Assembly (NCBI GenBank): GCA_013396525.1
Contig: VWYX01000391.1
Location: 248,001 to 312,000 of the forward strand
From: Chaetorhynchus papuensis
Taxonomy: Eukaryota; Chordata; Aves; Passeriformes; Rhipiduridae
DNA: 64,000 bases
Direction of reading: 5' to 3'
The notes under the pieces are model-generated. The model saw nothing but the letters and a program-made list of their open reading frames with translations, made no database searches and had not been told where the DNA came from. Positions 50,601-62,900 of this stretch are shown here, in pieces. Position 1 is the first letter of the stretch. Every line of letters begins with the position of its first letter. A program made the position numbers and the translations under genes.

Positions 50601-51290
50601 CAAATACCCAGTATGAACGAGGTCGTCAGATTTGTCTCAAAACATGTTTGATCCATTAATTGCCCAGATCGAGCTCACTAAGTTGTATGCATTATATATT
50701 TATTTAGATGAATAAGTGGCCCTGTTGGTTTGGAGTAGAGCACTGGATTTTGTGATGCCAGTGCACTAGAGTGGAAAATAAACAGCATCCTCAACTGCTG
50801 AATAATTAATTCTTTTACTGAATTAAATATGAAAATAGCACAGGTCATTTAGAATTTCTTATGCTTTTTAATAATAGTCTCTTCAAAACCTATCACATTA
50901 CTCAACTTCATATCAACATCTATTTAATTTACTCTCCATTTTTAATATGCAGCACTCTGCAGTATTTTGTACCAAAACCATATAAAAACATCAGATTCTC
51001 TCAAGTGGGAAGTGAAGGTTTTGATAGTACTGGGGTCTTGGCTCAGGGGCAGCTTCAGCTTGGGATTGTGGGTTAGGCTTCACAGCTCAATTTCCAAACG
51101 GGGAGGTAGCAAACTAATTAATAAGAATATTTATGCAGTAAAAGGGAGTTTCTTGGAGAAAATTTTGTTTAAATACATGGGTCTGTCCCTTCTTCTCAGC
51201 ACTAACAATAGGGTCTTACTGCCTGTATAATGAAGAGGGGAAACAACCTCACAACACCCCTCATCACAACCAGAGACAGACAAATGCTGA
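50601..51290. other. AT-rich DNA, no gene seen
   Basis: No feature was recognised. The frames at 50861-51230 overlap in two phases and lack motifs. Confidence 0.45.
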
Positions 51291-51311
51291 TTTTTTTTTT
51301 TTTTTTTTTTT
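51291..51311 (-). repeat. Oligo(T) tract, 21 bases: oligo(A) on the minus strand
   Basis: A run of 21 T on the plus strand. Read on the minus strand it is an oligo(A) that directly follows the open segment at 51381-51521 and a TAAATAAG word about 15-20 bases upstream of the A run. It could be a retroposed poly(A) tail or a plain homopolymer expansion. Confidence 0.6.
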
Positions 51312-51380
51312 AAGGAAAAAGTAAGCTTATTTAAGTCTGAGGCTCCTGTGCATAACCTCATTAGTGCCACAGCACAAAAA

Positions 51381-51521
51381 TCACTTTCCCTGTATGATGA
51401 ACTCTATCTGCCCCTTCTCCCTAAGCTCTGCCCTGGGAAGAGCTGCCTCATCCATGAACGTGGCAGCTTTGCCAACGATGGGAAGTCCTGCTTCTCTAAG
51501 CACAACATGCTCTGAACAGAA
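51381..51521 (-). other. Candidate last exon or retrocopy fragment
   Basis: On the minus strand, a pyrimidine-rich stretch ending CTGTGTGTCCTGGTAG precedes 46 open codons (FCSEHVVLREAGLPIVGK... to ...EFIIQGK) and a TGA at 51383-51381. After about 70 more bases comes a 21-base oligo(A) preceded by an AATAAG word. The peptide has a balanced, protein-like composition, but I do not recognise the family. Two readings fit: the 3'-terminal exon of a minus-strand transcript, or a fragment of a retrotransposed mRNA. Processed pseudogenes are uncommon in birds because CR1 does not mobilise poly(A) mRNAs well. The frame is closed by the TAG at the supposed acceptor, and the plus strand is also open here (51364-51564). 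Chance remains likely. Confidence 0.2.
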
Positions 51522-54500
51522 CTACCAGGACACACAGAAAGAGATTTGCTACAACACATCCTAGAAATCTGGGCCTGTACCTGCCCCTCCCCCAGTTTAC
51601 ATCTTTTGCCAGTGTTTGGATTTTTACAGGATAAACTGAGCACCACATCACCCCACAACTGCCCTGATCCAGGACCACAGGGAGTCTGCTGGAGAAGATT
51701 TAGTTAACAGAACTCTTTGTGAGAAAATCCAAGATGAGATAAAATTCATCTCTTGTTCCTGGAAATATTAAGGAGGGTAATGCCAAAAAATAACAAAAAT
51801 GCTGAGATTTGATAATACAACAGGGCCAGCTACAGCCATGCAAGTGCCAAATTTAAGATTTGAACAATAGCCCATTTTCATCTGTGAGAAACAATTATTC
51901 AATATTTGCATTGGGGCAAAGATATAAAAAATCTAGACAGAATCTGTTACGGGCAGGAGGCGGAAAGTGCCTGCCTAGAATTTAAAAACTCTTTTCTTCA
52001 TGAAAACTTGAACACTGTAACTTGCTATAAAATGTCTTCAAGCATTTTCTATTTCCTTCCAGTTCATCTACCCATATTTCTATTGTGAGTTTTGAGCTTC
52101 TTGATGATGATCAATTAAACAACTATTATAATATAGTTGTTTATGCAAATAACAAACACCAGAACATCATGCATTTGATGAAATTCATATTATTTTCCTT
52201 CGATCAAAATCACTTTGTCCTTAAAAACAAGCAAAATATCTGGAAAACAAAATAAATGGTGTTCAAGTGATCTTTAAAGGGTGAAGGTCATGCTTTAAAA
52301 AAAAAAACAAAAAAACACCACAACAATCCAAGCAACCCTTCTACAGCTTTTACAATTAAACTGAAAGCAACAAAAAAGTTAGCAATGCAATCCAATCAAT
52401 TCAGGCTCTCTCTGCTTGAAGTTGAGAATCTGCCAACTCATATAAAAAATTTGCATTTCAAAATGAAACATAAAATCCTTCTTTACCTGTTTGAAATGAA
52501 AAGAAATCCCAGTGGAGCTTGCAAAATATATGTCCATTGTTTAATGACCTTCTAATACCAGTGAAAGAGCATCCAAGAACATTGCAGATAATTCTGGTCT
52601 AATCAGGTTAATGACGGAAGCCAAGGCCAGGACTACAGCAAGCTGTTCGTTAGCATTTGATATTTCTGGCAAATAAACTCACTGCTGTTCATCCATTAAG
52701 TTCACATCCAACAAATGGTAACAACTGCTCCTGACATTCAGTACAGAATATTCTGCTTCCATATCAAATCCTGCTGCGCTAAAGAAGCCACCACTGACAT
52801 GAAAGAGGAGGCCGAGCCTCTTCCAATGGCTTCTGTTAAACCAGCACAGCAATAAAGCTCCAGCTGAACAGGGCAAAAACTGATCATAATTTTTTACTTT
52901 TTCTCAGTGTGTGAGGAGGTATCTGGGGAAATTTTGTGCTTCATTGCAATGCAGGACGAGGAAAATAAAACAGAACTACATATTATGTTCTCAGTGTTCA
53001 TACTGAGATCATGGTTCACTGATCACGTACTGAATATGATATTTTTCATAAGTACTGTTCAATCTACCATGTGCAAGATTCCAGATTTCTGCTGGCCTTT
53101 AAATCCCAGCTTTATGTGTCTCTTGCAATCAGTATTCACTGGTGAGCTACATGGACATAATCAAGCTTGCTCCAGCTGATTCCTGACCAGCTTTAAAAGG
53201 CCCGGAAGAGCTGTTTTCTCCAGCTGGAATGCTGATTGAAGCTATCTCAGCAAACATGGAATATATGAGCACTCAATTTCCAGCCACTCACCTAGAGACT
53301 ACCAGAAATGTAAGATTTGCTGAGGTCAGGCTGATATGTGTATAAAACTGATAACTTGTTTGGCCAGAAGGCATAATTTCCCCGTTCACTAAAGGGGCTC
53401 CTGCTCTGCAGGCCAGCAGTCCTTGTTACAGTTTGGAGTTGTGAAATGCCTCATATTCCTTCAGAGTCCCGAATTCTTCTTCAGCCAACAGAGTCCTGAA
53501 TGACATCTGTCACCAGCCACTCTGAGGAGTTGCTCAAGTAACTCCTAACTCCTCAGGCAGGGATGGAATCTTCTCTTTTTATGGGGAAGTCAATGAGAAA
53601 ATGGAACTACTCTCGTAAATCCATCTGAGGACACCACTGTGCCAGTGCCTGGAGAACCTCTGACCTGCCTTTCCCCCTCTGGAGTTACTCCCCACTGTAA
53701 CAGTCATCCTACTGACCTGTCCTCATGTATTTTTCTGCTATCCTGAAAAATATACTGGAGGTAAGCACATATGCATATATGGAAATTCAGACAAAGGAAT
53801 TTTTCTAAGGAGAATCTTAAATATTACTCAAGAGTCTTGATGTTTTGGAAGAACCTGGATTCTTATTTCCAGCCCAGGTGGAGGCTGGACATGGAATCCA
53901 GCTAGGCATGTCAAGCTATATCTGAAATTCAGTGGAAGTCAACAAGACTCACAGAAAAAAATCAAGATTTTCAGGCCAGCTAAACCATAATCAAAAGCTA
54001 AAAAAAACTTATGAAAGACGAAGACAACCATCAGCCAACAGTAGACATCAAAAAGCAACAGTTCCTGTGGTAAGAAAGGAATCCATTTCTTCACAGTTGG
54101 TTTCTCCCCAAAGATCTACCTGAAGCCTCAATTTTCCTCAGAATGATCACTTACTAGAAGGTGGGGAACAATGTTCTCGTTCTGCTAAATCTCATCTATT
54201 TCCGAATCACTGACATGCTCTGTCTCTTGCAGTTGCCTTGCAAATTGGCTGGTAAATATTAACTCAAGCTGGTCTACCAAAGCAGGTGATCAAATTTTTG
54301 TGCTTCCATTTCAGTGAACCAAATAAAGTCTGGATACAACACAGACCATACCTGCACTGTGCAAGGAAGAACTTTGTGAGGAAGTCCACTAGATTCCCCT
54401 GAAGGGCTAGACTGAAACTTCTTTGGATCCAAGCTGTCACCTCTCTGGCACTAAATGTGACCTATTTTTTTCAGTTACATGATATAATTTTGACTAGTTA

Positions 54501-56788
54501 AAAAGGCACATTCGCTTTTTTCACTGACAGTTGCCCATCTGTACAGTCTTACAATTTCCTTTGAGGACTCCTGAATAGTCTTTACTTCACACTTTGAGAC
54601 ATTACAAATACGAACTCTCTAAAATTGCAATAGTTGTGCAGCCAACACACCATAGGCACATAATACAGGCAGGTGAAAGACTGGGAACCTAGCAGAAGAC
54701 AGCAGTAAAAAGATTAGTAATTATTTCATATCTACCTCTTCCATGCTTAGAGATACATGCTTAGATAGACTGCAAAGGTCATCTGATATTTGCAGCTCCA
54801 GCTCCCAGTGAGAGAAACCTGGCAGCTCTGAATTCAACAGTCTGGCTTTGATCCTCAGGGAAATATGGTCCAGCCATCTCCCGCTTCCACTCCGAACTGA
54901 CTGATGTACTTCAGCAGTTGCTGAAGGAGAGATATGAAAAAAATTACCAATCTATTTAGAAGAGCCCATCAAGGGGTCTTTTATGTGTAAACATTTCCTG
55001 ATTTGATGACAACTTATAGGATAAACGATGTGTCTCACTATGTTTTTAATTACTCAGTCTAGACAAGATTAATTGCAATTTATTTCAGTTGAGGTGAGCA
55101 CGAGTATCAACATTTCCTATTGAGCACACATGCCCTATGGAGACAAGTCTATATCCTCCTTCTCTTCTCTCCAGACTCAATGGAGATAAATTGTCTCTGC
55201 TCAAGGTGCTCCTCGCTTATCATCCCCAACAGCTTCTTCTAACCAAGCTCCAGCAGGGTTCTAGAAGCCCTGAGGCCTAAAGAGCTCAGTCCCTGTGGGG
55301 CTCTGTTTCCACTGTTTCCAGGTTTGCCACCACGTCTGCACTTTGATGAAGGAGGCACCTCAAAATCTGGAGAAGGGAAGCAGCCTGTAGCTCTGAAAGA
55401 CTGCTCCAGTTGCCCATGCCAAGGTACTGACAGTGCAGGCAGAAAAAGGAGCAGCACAGAGGCAGAAAGCAGAAACAATGGAGCTGGCACTGAAATCAGG
55501 TGGGAGTAACAAGGCACAAGATCACACGCCATTGGCATTTTAGAGGTAGGAATCGTGACTGGATTATAAAATTAACGGATAGCAGTAAATAAAATAAGGT
55601 AGGAAAGGCAGATGGAAGTAGCAACATACTTGGGTACATTATAAGACATTCATTACAAGACCGCCTGCAGCAGAGGCTGAAACCTCATTAGTCATATGTA
55701 CTTCTCTGCACCAAATGTGTGATATTTACAGTTATGATTAGTTTATAGACTAGTTGAAGTTTGGACCAATGCCTGATTTTGTTCTTTCAGAAGCACTTGA
55801 ACTATCTTCAGGGTAAACAGATATGAATGAGAAAAAATATATAATGTAGAGTGGCTAAGCTCACAGAGCAAAGCCAAAAATAATGGGCCATAAAGATAGA
55901 AAAACAGTATGAAAATAAGAGATGAACGTGGACTGATGGCAAACACTGCAGGTGTATGGTACTCATTTATATCCAGTCAGGCAGTTAATGAAATAACCTA
56001 TAGAAACGGGACTGTCTTCTAGAAACCAAAATTACTGTCTGATATCAGCTGAGTGATTCATCCTCCAATTTGCTGGAGATTTAAGCAGAACTACAGCGTG
56101 CACAAACATTAAGTCTCTTTCTCTTACTGTTGGCTTTCTGGATTATCATGAAGAAACTGGAAAACGGGGTCATATTGAACTCTAATCAGGTTTTAGTATT
56201 AGGGGGAAAAAAGCCCTTAATTTTTTAAAAATAATATTTTCCTAATGTAGCTCAAAGCATTTTTCAGTGAAAAATAGTTCTGAGATATAGTTGCTAGCAG
56301 AGTTTTAGAATGTTGCTCTCACCAAACAATAAAGGCACGAACTGGCAGAGAGCTTCTCAGTTGCAAACAGAAAAAAGAATCAAGGTTGCAACTCTGGCAG
56401 GGAGAGAGTGCAAAGAAAGGAGAGATGGAAATGTGGAACAGAAGGGGTCAAAAGGGATCATCTGGCTCCTCAGGCGAGGGATGAGACAAACTTACAAAAA
56501 GGCGAAGAGTGATGAGTTCTGAGCAGGATGAATATCGGTCTCTCTCTGCCTCTCTTTCCTTCCCTGCCTATCCCAGCTTGTCTCCCTTGACTACCCAGGG
56601 TACAAACCTGCATTTGAAAACTGCTGCATCAGGGCTCCTGCTTTACTTCTTCAGCCTTCTCTGCCCATCTGTACCTCACTGTGGAAGAAGAGAACAAGTC
56701 CTTGCCCCAGCAGTGCAAAAGGCAAACAAACCAAAACTGGAGGCAGGGATTAGCAGCTGAAGAAGGTCTCAGAGAAGGGCTTTCCGTT
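51522..56788. other. Single-copy DNA, no gene seen
   Basis: No repeat family or convincing coding frame was recognised. Frames of 60-99 codons (for example 52679-52876, 53932-54123, 55239-55538) carry no motif. An A-rich patch lies near 52295-52320. Confidence 0.45.
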
Positions 56789-56804
56789 CTTCCTTCGAAG
56801 GAAG
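56789..56804. promoter_or_regulatory. 16-bp perfect palindrome CTTCCTTCGAAGGAAG
   Basis: A perfect inverted repeat without spacer, centred on TTCGAA. Each half contains GGAA/TTCC, the core recognised by ETS-family factors, and TTCNNNGAA-type spacing is shared with STAT sites. Binding is not demonstrated. It lies 30 bases upstream of the ATG of the candidate signal-peptide exon at 56834, inside a slightly GC-richer segment. A 16-bp perfect palindrome is uncommon by chance in any given kilobase. Confidence 0.4.
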
Positions 56805-56833
56805 CTGAAGCAGACTGCTGCTGCTGGAAGAAC

Positions 56834-56942
56834 ATGACCCTTGCAGTACAGTTATTCATTTTTTCCCTGCTGATGTGGTGGATTGAAGAATCTCACTGTG
56901 AGGCCACATCAGTGCCAGAGTGGCACGGTAACAGGGACCATG
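56834..56942 (+). other. Candidate first coding exon with a signal peptide
   Basis: From the ATG at 56834 (A at -3) the frame encodes a start that looks like a secretory signal: MTLAVQLFIFSLLMWW, then IEESHCEA, a plausible signal-peptidase region, then TSVPEWHGNRDH. A good 5' splice-site motif, ATG|GTAAGA, lies at 56942/56943 and would end the exon in phase 1. Without splicing the frame continues to 57031 and adds several cysteines (NCPSEVSCW, WIKCC), which would make a ~66-residue secreted cysteine-containing peptide. The frame is also open upstream to an earlier ATG at 56681. I do not recognise the protein, no matching downstream exon could be identified, and no CpG-island promoter is present. 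A chance hydrophobic run is the main alternative. Confidence 0.2.
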
Positions 56943-59900
56943 GTAAGACCAAGAATGAGCCTAACTGTCCCTCAGAAGTGAGTTGCTGGAACAGCTCATC
57001 TTGGATCAAATGCTGTCTACCTGCACCTTAAATTTGCCTGCTGCTCCTTTCCAAAGCTGGCAAACATGCAGATTTGGTCATAGAAGGCCACAACTGCTTA
57101 GGTGAGACCTGTCTGTGCTGTAAATCAGCTCTCTTTGACTTTCTGATTCACTGTGTTCGGCCCTTTGGATTACTACTGTTAGGAGCAAGTGTCCCAATGC
57201 TTATCAAGTGAAACTTCTAACTCTCAGTGAGGAGTTAATGAGTTTCTGTCTAGAAAAACAAGTGTCATATTGCTAGAATCTTGCCAACCCAACACAGAGC
57301 TCTGTGCCTCCTGTGAGAACAACAATCAGTTCAGCTGGTTTTGAAAAAGATGCCCTGAGTTACCCCAGGTTATCTGAATTGAATTTTATTTTTCCAGATT
57401 TATGGCTGACAATTATTCCCATGCTTTGTTTTATGCCAGCATGTGGCAAAAATTGATAGGTTTTTTGCTTTCTCTCTCTTATATTTTCCTTGGAATGCTT
57501 CATACAACAAATCTAGTAAGGTGTTTAGAAAGTCAGCTGATATATGAAGACATTAATAATCTGAGGAATATCAAATTGCTTGGAGACTGGAGAACAAAAC
57601 AAAAAGAGGAAAACTTCTTGGGAAGAGATAAGCACAGAAGAAAATATATAGTTTGCAGAGCTGTACAACAAATGACTTTAGCACACGTGTGCACATTTAT
57701 GTTATGTCCAACAGAAACTGTCAAAGGAATTTTCCACAGCTCAGCTAAATGAACACAGAATTTTCTACAGGTGAATACTTCTTAAGAGTTCAGGAGTCTT
57801 AAATAATTATGTACCGTGTTAAAACAGATGACAAGTTCCATGCAATCCTGGCAGCCCTTAAGAGAACCATTACAAAGTTTGTTATCTTTTTTTAGGTTGC
57901 ATTTGCTTTGTTTGTATCAGATATATTCTGGGTTTATTCTCTTTAACAGTGAGGACACAGGGGGTCTACATGATACAGAAATAAACCAAATAAATCCAAA
58001 ATGTTTGAGCAAAAGTAGACTGGTGTTTACTGCGTGTATAACAACAAATGGTCACCTGAAAATATTGAAGGGAATGCTGAAAATAAAATGGAATGGCAAA
58101 GTCCAAGAAGCTACTGAAGATAACACTTGAGATTCAAAACTATTACAAACATATAGGTGCATAGCAGACTATTATCTACAGTTGCTATCACTGAGAACAA
58201 TCTATATATTTTGGAAGAAAGACTGAAACTTAATCAAGCCCTGAAGCTACCTGTGCTCTGCTTCACATGGTGCCTTCCAGTGTAATTATTCCATCCCAGT
58301 TCACTAATGAACAATGCCTCTCACTGTGGAGCACAGAATTTCAAATCAGTTTTAGAAGTTCTTACATCAAACTTTTCTTTGTCTACTTTTTATTTAAATT
58401 GAAATCATGACACTGACACAATTAGCAGGAAGAGCAGTTTGATTGACATTATGATTGGGTTGTCTTTTTTTGAGCCAGAGTAAAACAAGGAGAGCAGAGC
58501 AGTACAGCACAGATATCATAGCATCCCTCTGTCATACAAAACACGTCAAGGTGCAGGCTTTGAGGGAAAAAAAACCCACTCTATGGAGTGCCCAGTATTT
58601 CACTGATCTTATCTCATAATCATATTATAATAGCTGTATTATCATAATGCAAGAACACTACTGAATATATTCTGTATTATTCTAGTGCTCAGACACATTT
58701 CCAAATGATCTACAAGCTCAGAAGAAAAATTAATCCTTACTTCCAAAAGTTCTACAAGCCTGGTTTAATGTTGGTGGCTTAGTGAATACACAAGCGTTCA
58801 CTATCTAGCATTAGGCTCTAGGACTGGAGAGAAAATCATTCAGATTAACATCGCCAATGCTCTCACTTTACTGGAAGTTTAGTGTTTGGCAAATACTGAG
58901 GGGAGATGGATGTTTAAAGAATGGTTTGCAGAACTTTTTGGGGAGCAGCTCCCAAGTATGATGTCCCAATGAGACAAAGCCAAAACACACTTATGAAGCT
59001 TTCAGTCATATTGACAAGGAAGGGATGATCAGATTCAAGAATAAAATAGTTTGGGGTGAACAAATGAGGATAAGTTGGGTGGGGTGACAATCTTGAAAGT
59101 GAGAACAAGTGACTTCTCTTTGATGCTATAGAAAAATCAGTGGAGAGATACAAAGCCTGAATGATGAGTTAGAAAAATTAATTTATACAGATACGCAGAA
59201 CGCAACATTTCTCCAGGCAAGAGAAAAGGGGTTTACAGTAACCAAGATGTGACCTGATGAATCTAGACAGCAATTTCAGCTGTGTGAACTGACTGAAAAG
59301 GTACTGATTTAGAGCTGTAGGGAAGAATGAGACAGCATGACCAAGGCACGGGAGGATGTGAGGATCTGCAGAAACACCTAGAGATGATGACTGTGGTTTT
59401 CTGAACTACAAAAACAGAGAGTCCTGCTTTAAACTGAATGAACCTTAAACAGAACAAAACATGTTAAGGAAGAAACTGAGGAAGGGTACTAGACCATAAA
59501 AGATATTAGATGTCAAACGGGATTCTGTGGCTCTCTCTTGGCACAGACAATGCCGACTTGACTTTCAATCAGTACTAATGGAAACATCTCTCTTCCTCCT
59601 CAGAAAAAGGATGCAAGAAGATTTGATATAAACTATTTTTTAAAACAACAAATCATATTTAGTATGTGCTGATGACTTGCTGCCTTTTATATCCATATGT
59701 TTTTGCTATGACTAGCCCATGTTTTTCAATTAATTTGACAGTGTGATTCAGTGTAATCCAATTGAGGTATATAAAGAGAGCTGTGTATAATCAGAAAAGT
59801 ACTAAAACAGAACTCTTCTGAAAAGGCATTTGGTGTGATGGTGAAACTTCAGGAAACTGAATCAGAAATCTGAAGCAGGAAACAGAAATCTAAAACAGTG

Positions 59901-62900
59901 CTACAAATCCCAGTGGGACAGCCATTTGTAGATGTGAAGTATTCCCACCACAAATCTTGGTATTCGTGTATTATATAAAAGTAAGCGTTCTTCTGGGAAC
60001 AAACAGAGGAGAAAAAAGAATCTTAGATTGTCCTAAAACATTAGAGCATTATTGTTCATTCCCATGCAGTTTAAAATCTCAGAGCATTCCTGTCTTGAAC
60101 CTTTATATTTTGGGATCCTACCATCAGGTTTTACTATGCACATTTAGTTGCAATTTGGAATGCAAGGTATAAGCCCAGAAGTGAAATTATTTTAGTTAAT
60201 TGAAGGGGAGAATGTAATCAGTCAGATTCTTTTTCTAATTAAAAACTGCAAAAAAATAATTAATTCCAAATGCTTTCTTGCACAAAATAGCTCCAAATCA
60301 GATAGGGATTTAGGATGCATAATTCAAGCTTGAATACAGGGTTGAAATCCTCTCCACAAATTTCCAGGATATTTGCATCCAGATTTTGGACTGGGAACAG
60401 TTTCTGTTCAGACATTTTAAAAGATGTAAAACAAGATGTCTATATAAACTATACATACTCTACATATGATCTGAGCCCTTTAGGGAATTTGAAATTACAG
60501 TCTGAGTTAGAGACCCAGGGGCTTAGTTCGGATTTGAAAGACCCACGATATTACGAACATATCAATGTATAACTGCTTCATCCACATAACAGAAATACCA
60601 ACTGTAGGTACAAGCAGCACTTTGAGAGGTGAAACAACTTAGTCAAATGCTCCATAATGTTTTTCACTATGAAGTTTTCCTTTGTCTCGCTTAAATCTTC
60701 CTTAGTATATTTTAAGATGATGTTTGTTTATTTTACCCATCCTAGACAGGAAGAATTAAGTTCCCTATGTCTCTGCATACTACACTGGAAAACATTTTCA
60801 CACCACCCACTTTTATGCTAAACATTCCTATTTCCTTTCTTCCTTTTTTTCTGTGAAAATTATGTTGAGTTCCTTTTCAGTTTGTTCAAACAATTTCTAT
60901 TTCCCTGCAGTGGAGTGCCCAGACCTGGACTCAGCAGACAGTCTTTCCAATGATATGTACAGTGGAGAACAATTTCATGGCTTTTCTGTGCTGCAAAATA
61001 TACCATGGCTCTGGGCACTGCATGCATGACATTATTGTGATACAGTGTGGGATTACTCATTCCCTTGTGACAATATGATATTTGTCACTTGTGATTTATG
61101 TGCCATTTCTTATTATTGTCAGGTCCTGTTCTGAAGGATTTCCAATTTTACCTCTTTTGGTGAATGAACAGCTTATTCTTATCAAAATATAGTACACTGG
61201 CTTTCAGCGAGCACAAATACAATATATTTTTAATCAAGACTTTGACTTTGCCATTTTGAGCTCAAAAATAGACTAATGCTTTCAGTGCTTTTACAGAAAT
61301 TGAAGTTAAGCTGACTACTTTATAATTTTCCTCTCCTCTTCCATTTTTTTTTTAACTTACAAATCTTTCTTAAACTTCCCCTGTATAACCTATGTTCTAC
61401 ACATTCTCAAAGATTAGGTGTTCACCTATAAGGTTCAATTTGTCCAAGTGATTTAAAAAAAACCCAAAACAAACAGACAGAAAAAAAAAACCAACCAAAA
61501 AATCTAATAAAACCAGTGAATGAGCTGTGAAGATACTTTGTTAGAGATATTATAGGATTAGTTTGTCCTTCTCAATCAGCTCATAGCAATGGGTTGTGAT
61601 CTCTTAAACTAATTTTCCTCCACCTTGTTATTGGTCCAGAAGTGACTTCACAGGCAAAAAGTCAGAGGTACTGCAATTATTAAATCAGGAGTAGAGTTTC
61701 TATCACCATGTTGTTTTATTATACTTAACAGCATGGTGGATGAGAGATCAGTATCAGGACATCCTTCTAGAATTTTCCTGGTTGAGTATCCCTGAAGGAA
61801 GCAGGACATTGTTTACAATTACTCATTTTATGGCAGATTTTAATTGTCTCTAATACCAACAGAAGTGTGTTGTGCTGCACTGCCATACATTTGAGGCAAG
61901 ATACAGCAGACATTCTTTGTAGGTTGTTTTTTTAAATTGTTTTAAAAGATGATGGTTAGTATGAGTATGTTTCCACAAAATTAGAGTCTGACACATTATT
62001 TACAGATCTTTCAACTGAAATCTGCTTTCACCATTACTTTCTACTCCACTCATCTGTGGAGGTGACTACAATGCTTCCACAAGTAGGTGCACCAAGATTT
62101 TTATTTTCATTACTCCAGGACCTTTAAGGGCTCCCATTTCAGAGTTAGCTCTGTCACCTGAGAATCTGTCCAGGTGATAATGTTTCTGTATAACTAAAGC
62201 ACTGCTCAGAGCTCTGTTTTTGAGGCAGGCAAAACTCCTTTGGTCGTGAAATAGTATTGCTAAGCAAGTAAATGCATTGACAACCTTAGGTCAATGTACT
62301 GAGTCATCTGCTCATGTACCTACAGCACTCTCCAATCGCTTTGCTCATTCAGATTAGATTTGGTGGTGTCATATTCACAATCATTCCCTAGATAATCCCA
62401 AATCTGCACAAAGAATACTAACCGAATATGACCCAGCAATGCTTGAAAGGAGTTCTAACAAAAAGCCCTGGTTGCCATTCTCTGTGTCACCTCAGAGAGG
62501 GAAGCGCTGGGTAGGGGCCATCCTGGGGAGCCAATTAATTCACTAACAAACTAGGTACAGATCTCCAGCAAGATGAAAATCTGACAATCCCAGACCACAA
62601 GAAACCTTGAATGAAAAGCATCCAATGCTGAAGGTCCAAACATTCAATATTTGAATTCTGAGCAAAGTCCAGCAAAGGGATCTGCAAATGACAAGTTACT
62701 GTTTCAAACACAACCTTTGGAAGCATCTGCTGAGATTAAGGAATTTACTTGCTTTGAACGCTCAGCTGAATAAGGAGTATGCACTTTAGCATTAGAGGAT
62801 CCCTTTGATACAGCCCTCAACCACAGTGTTCAAGTGGAATGTGCACTACCCTGGAAAATTAACTCCATGCCTAAATCAAGTGCTAGGGAAGCTCAATAGT

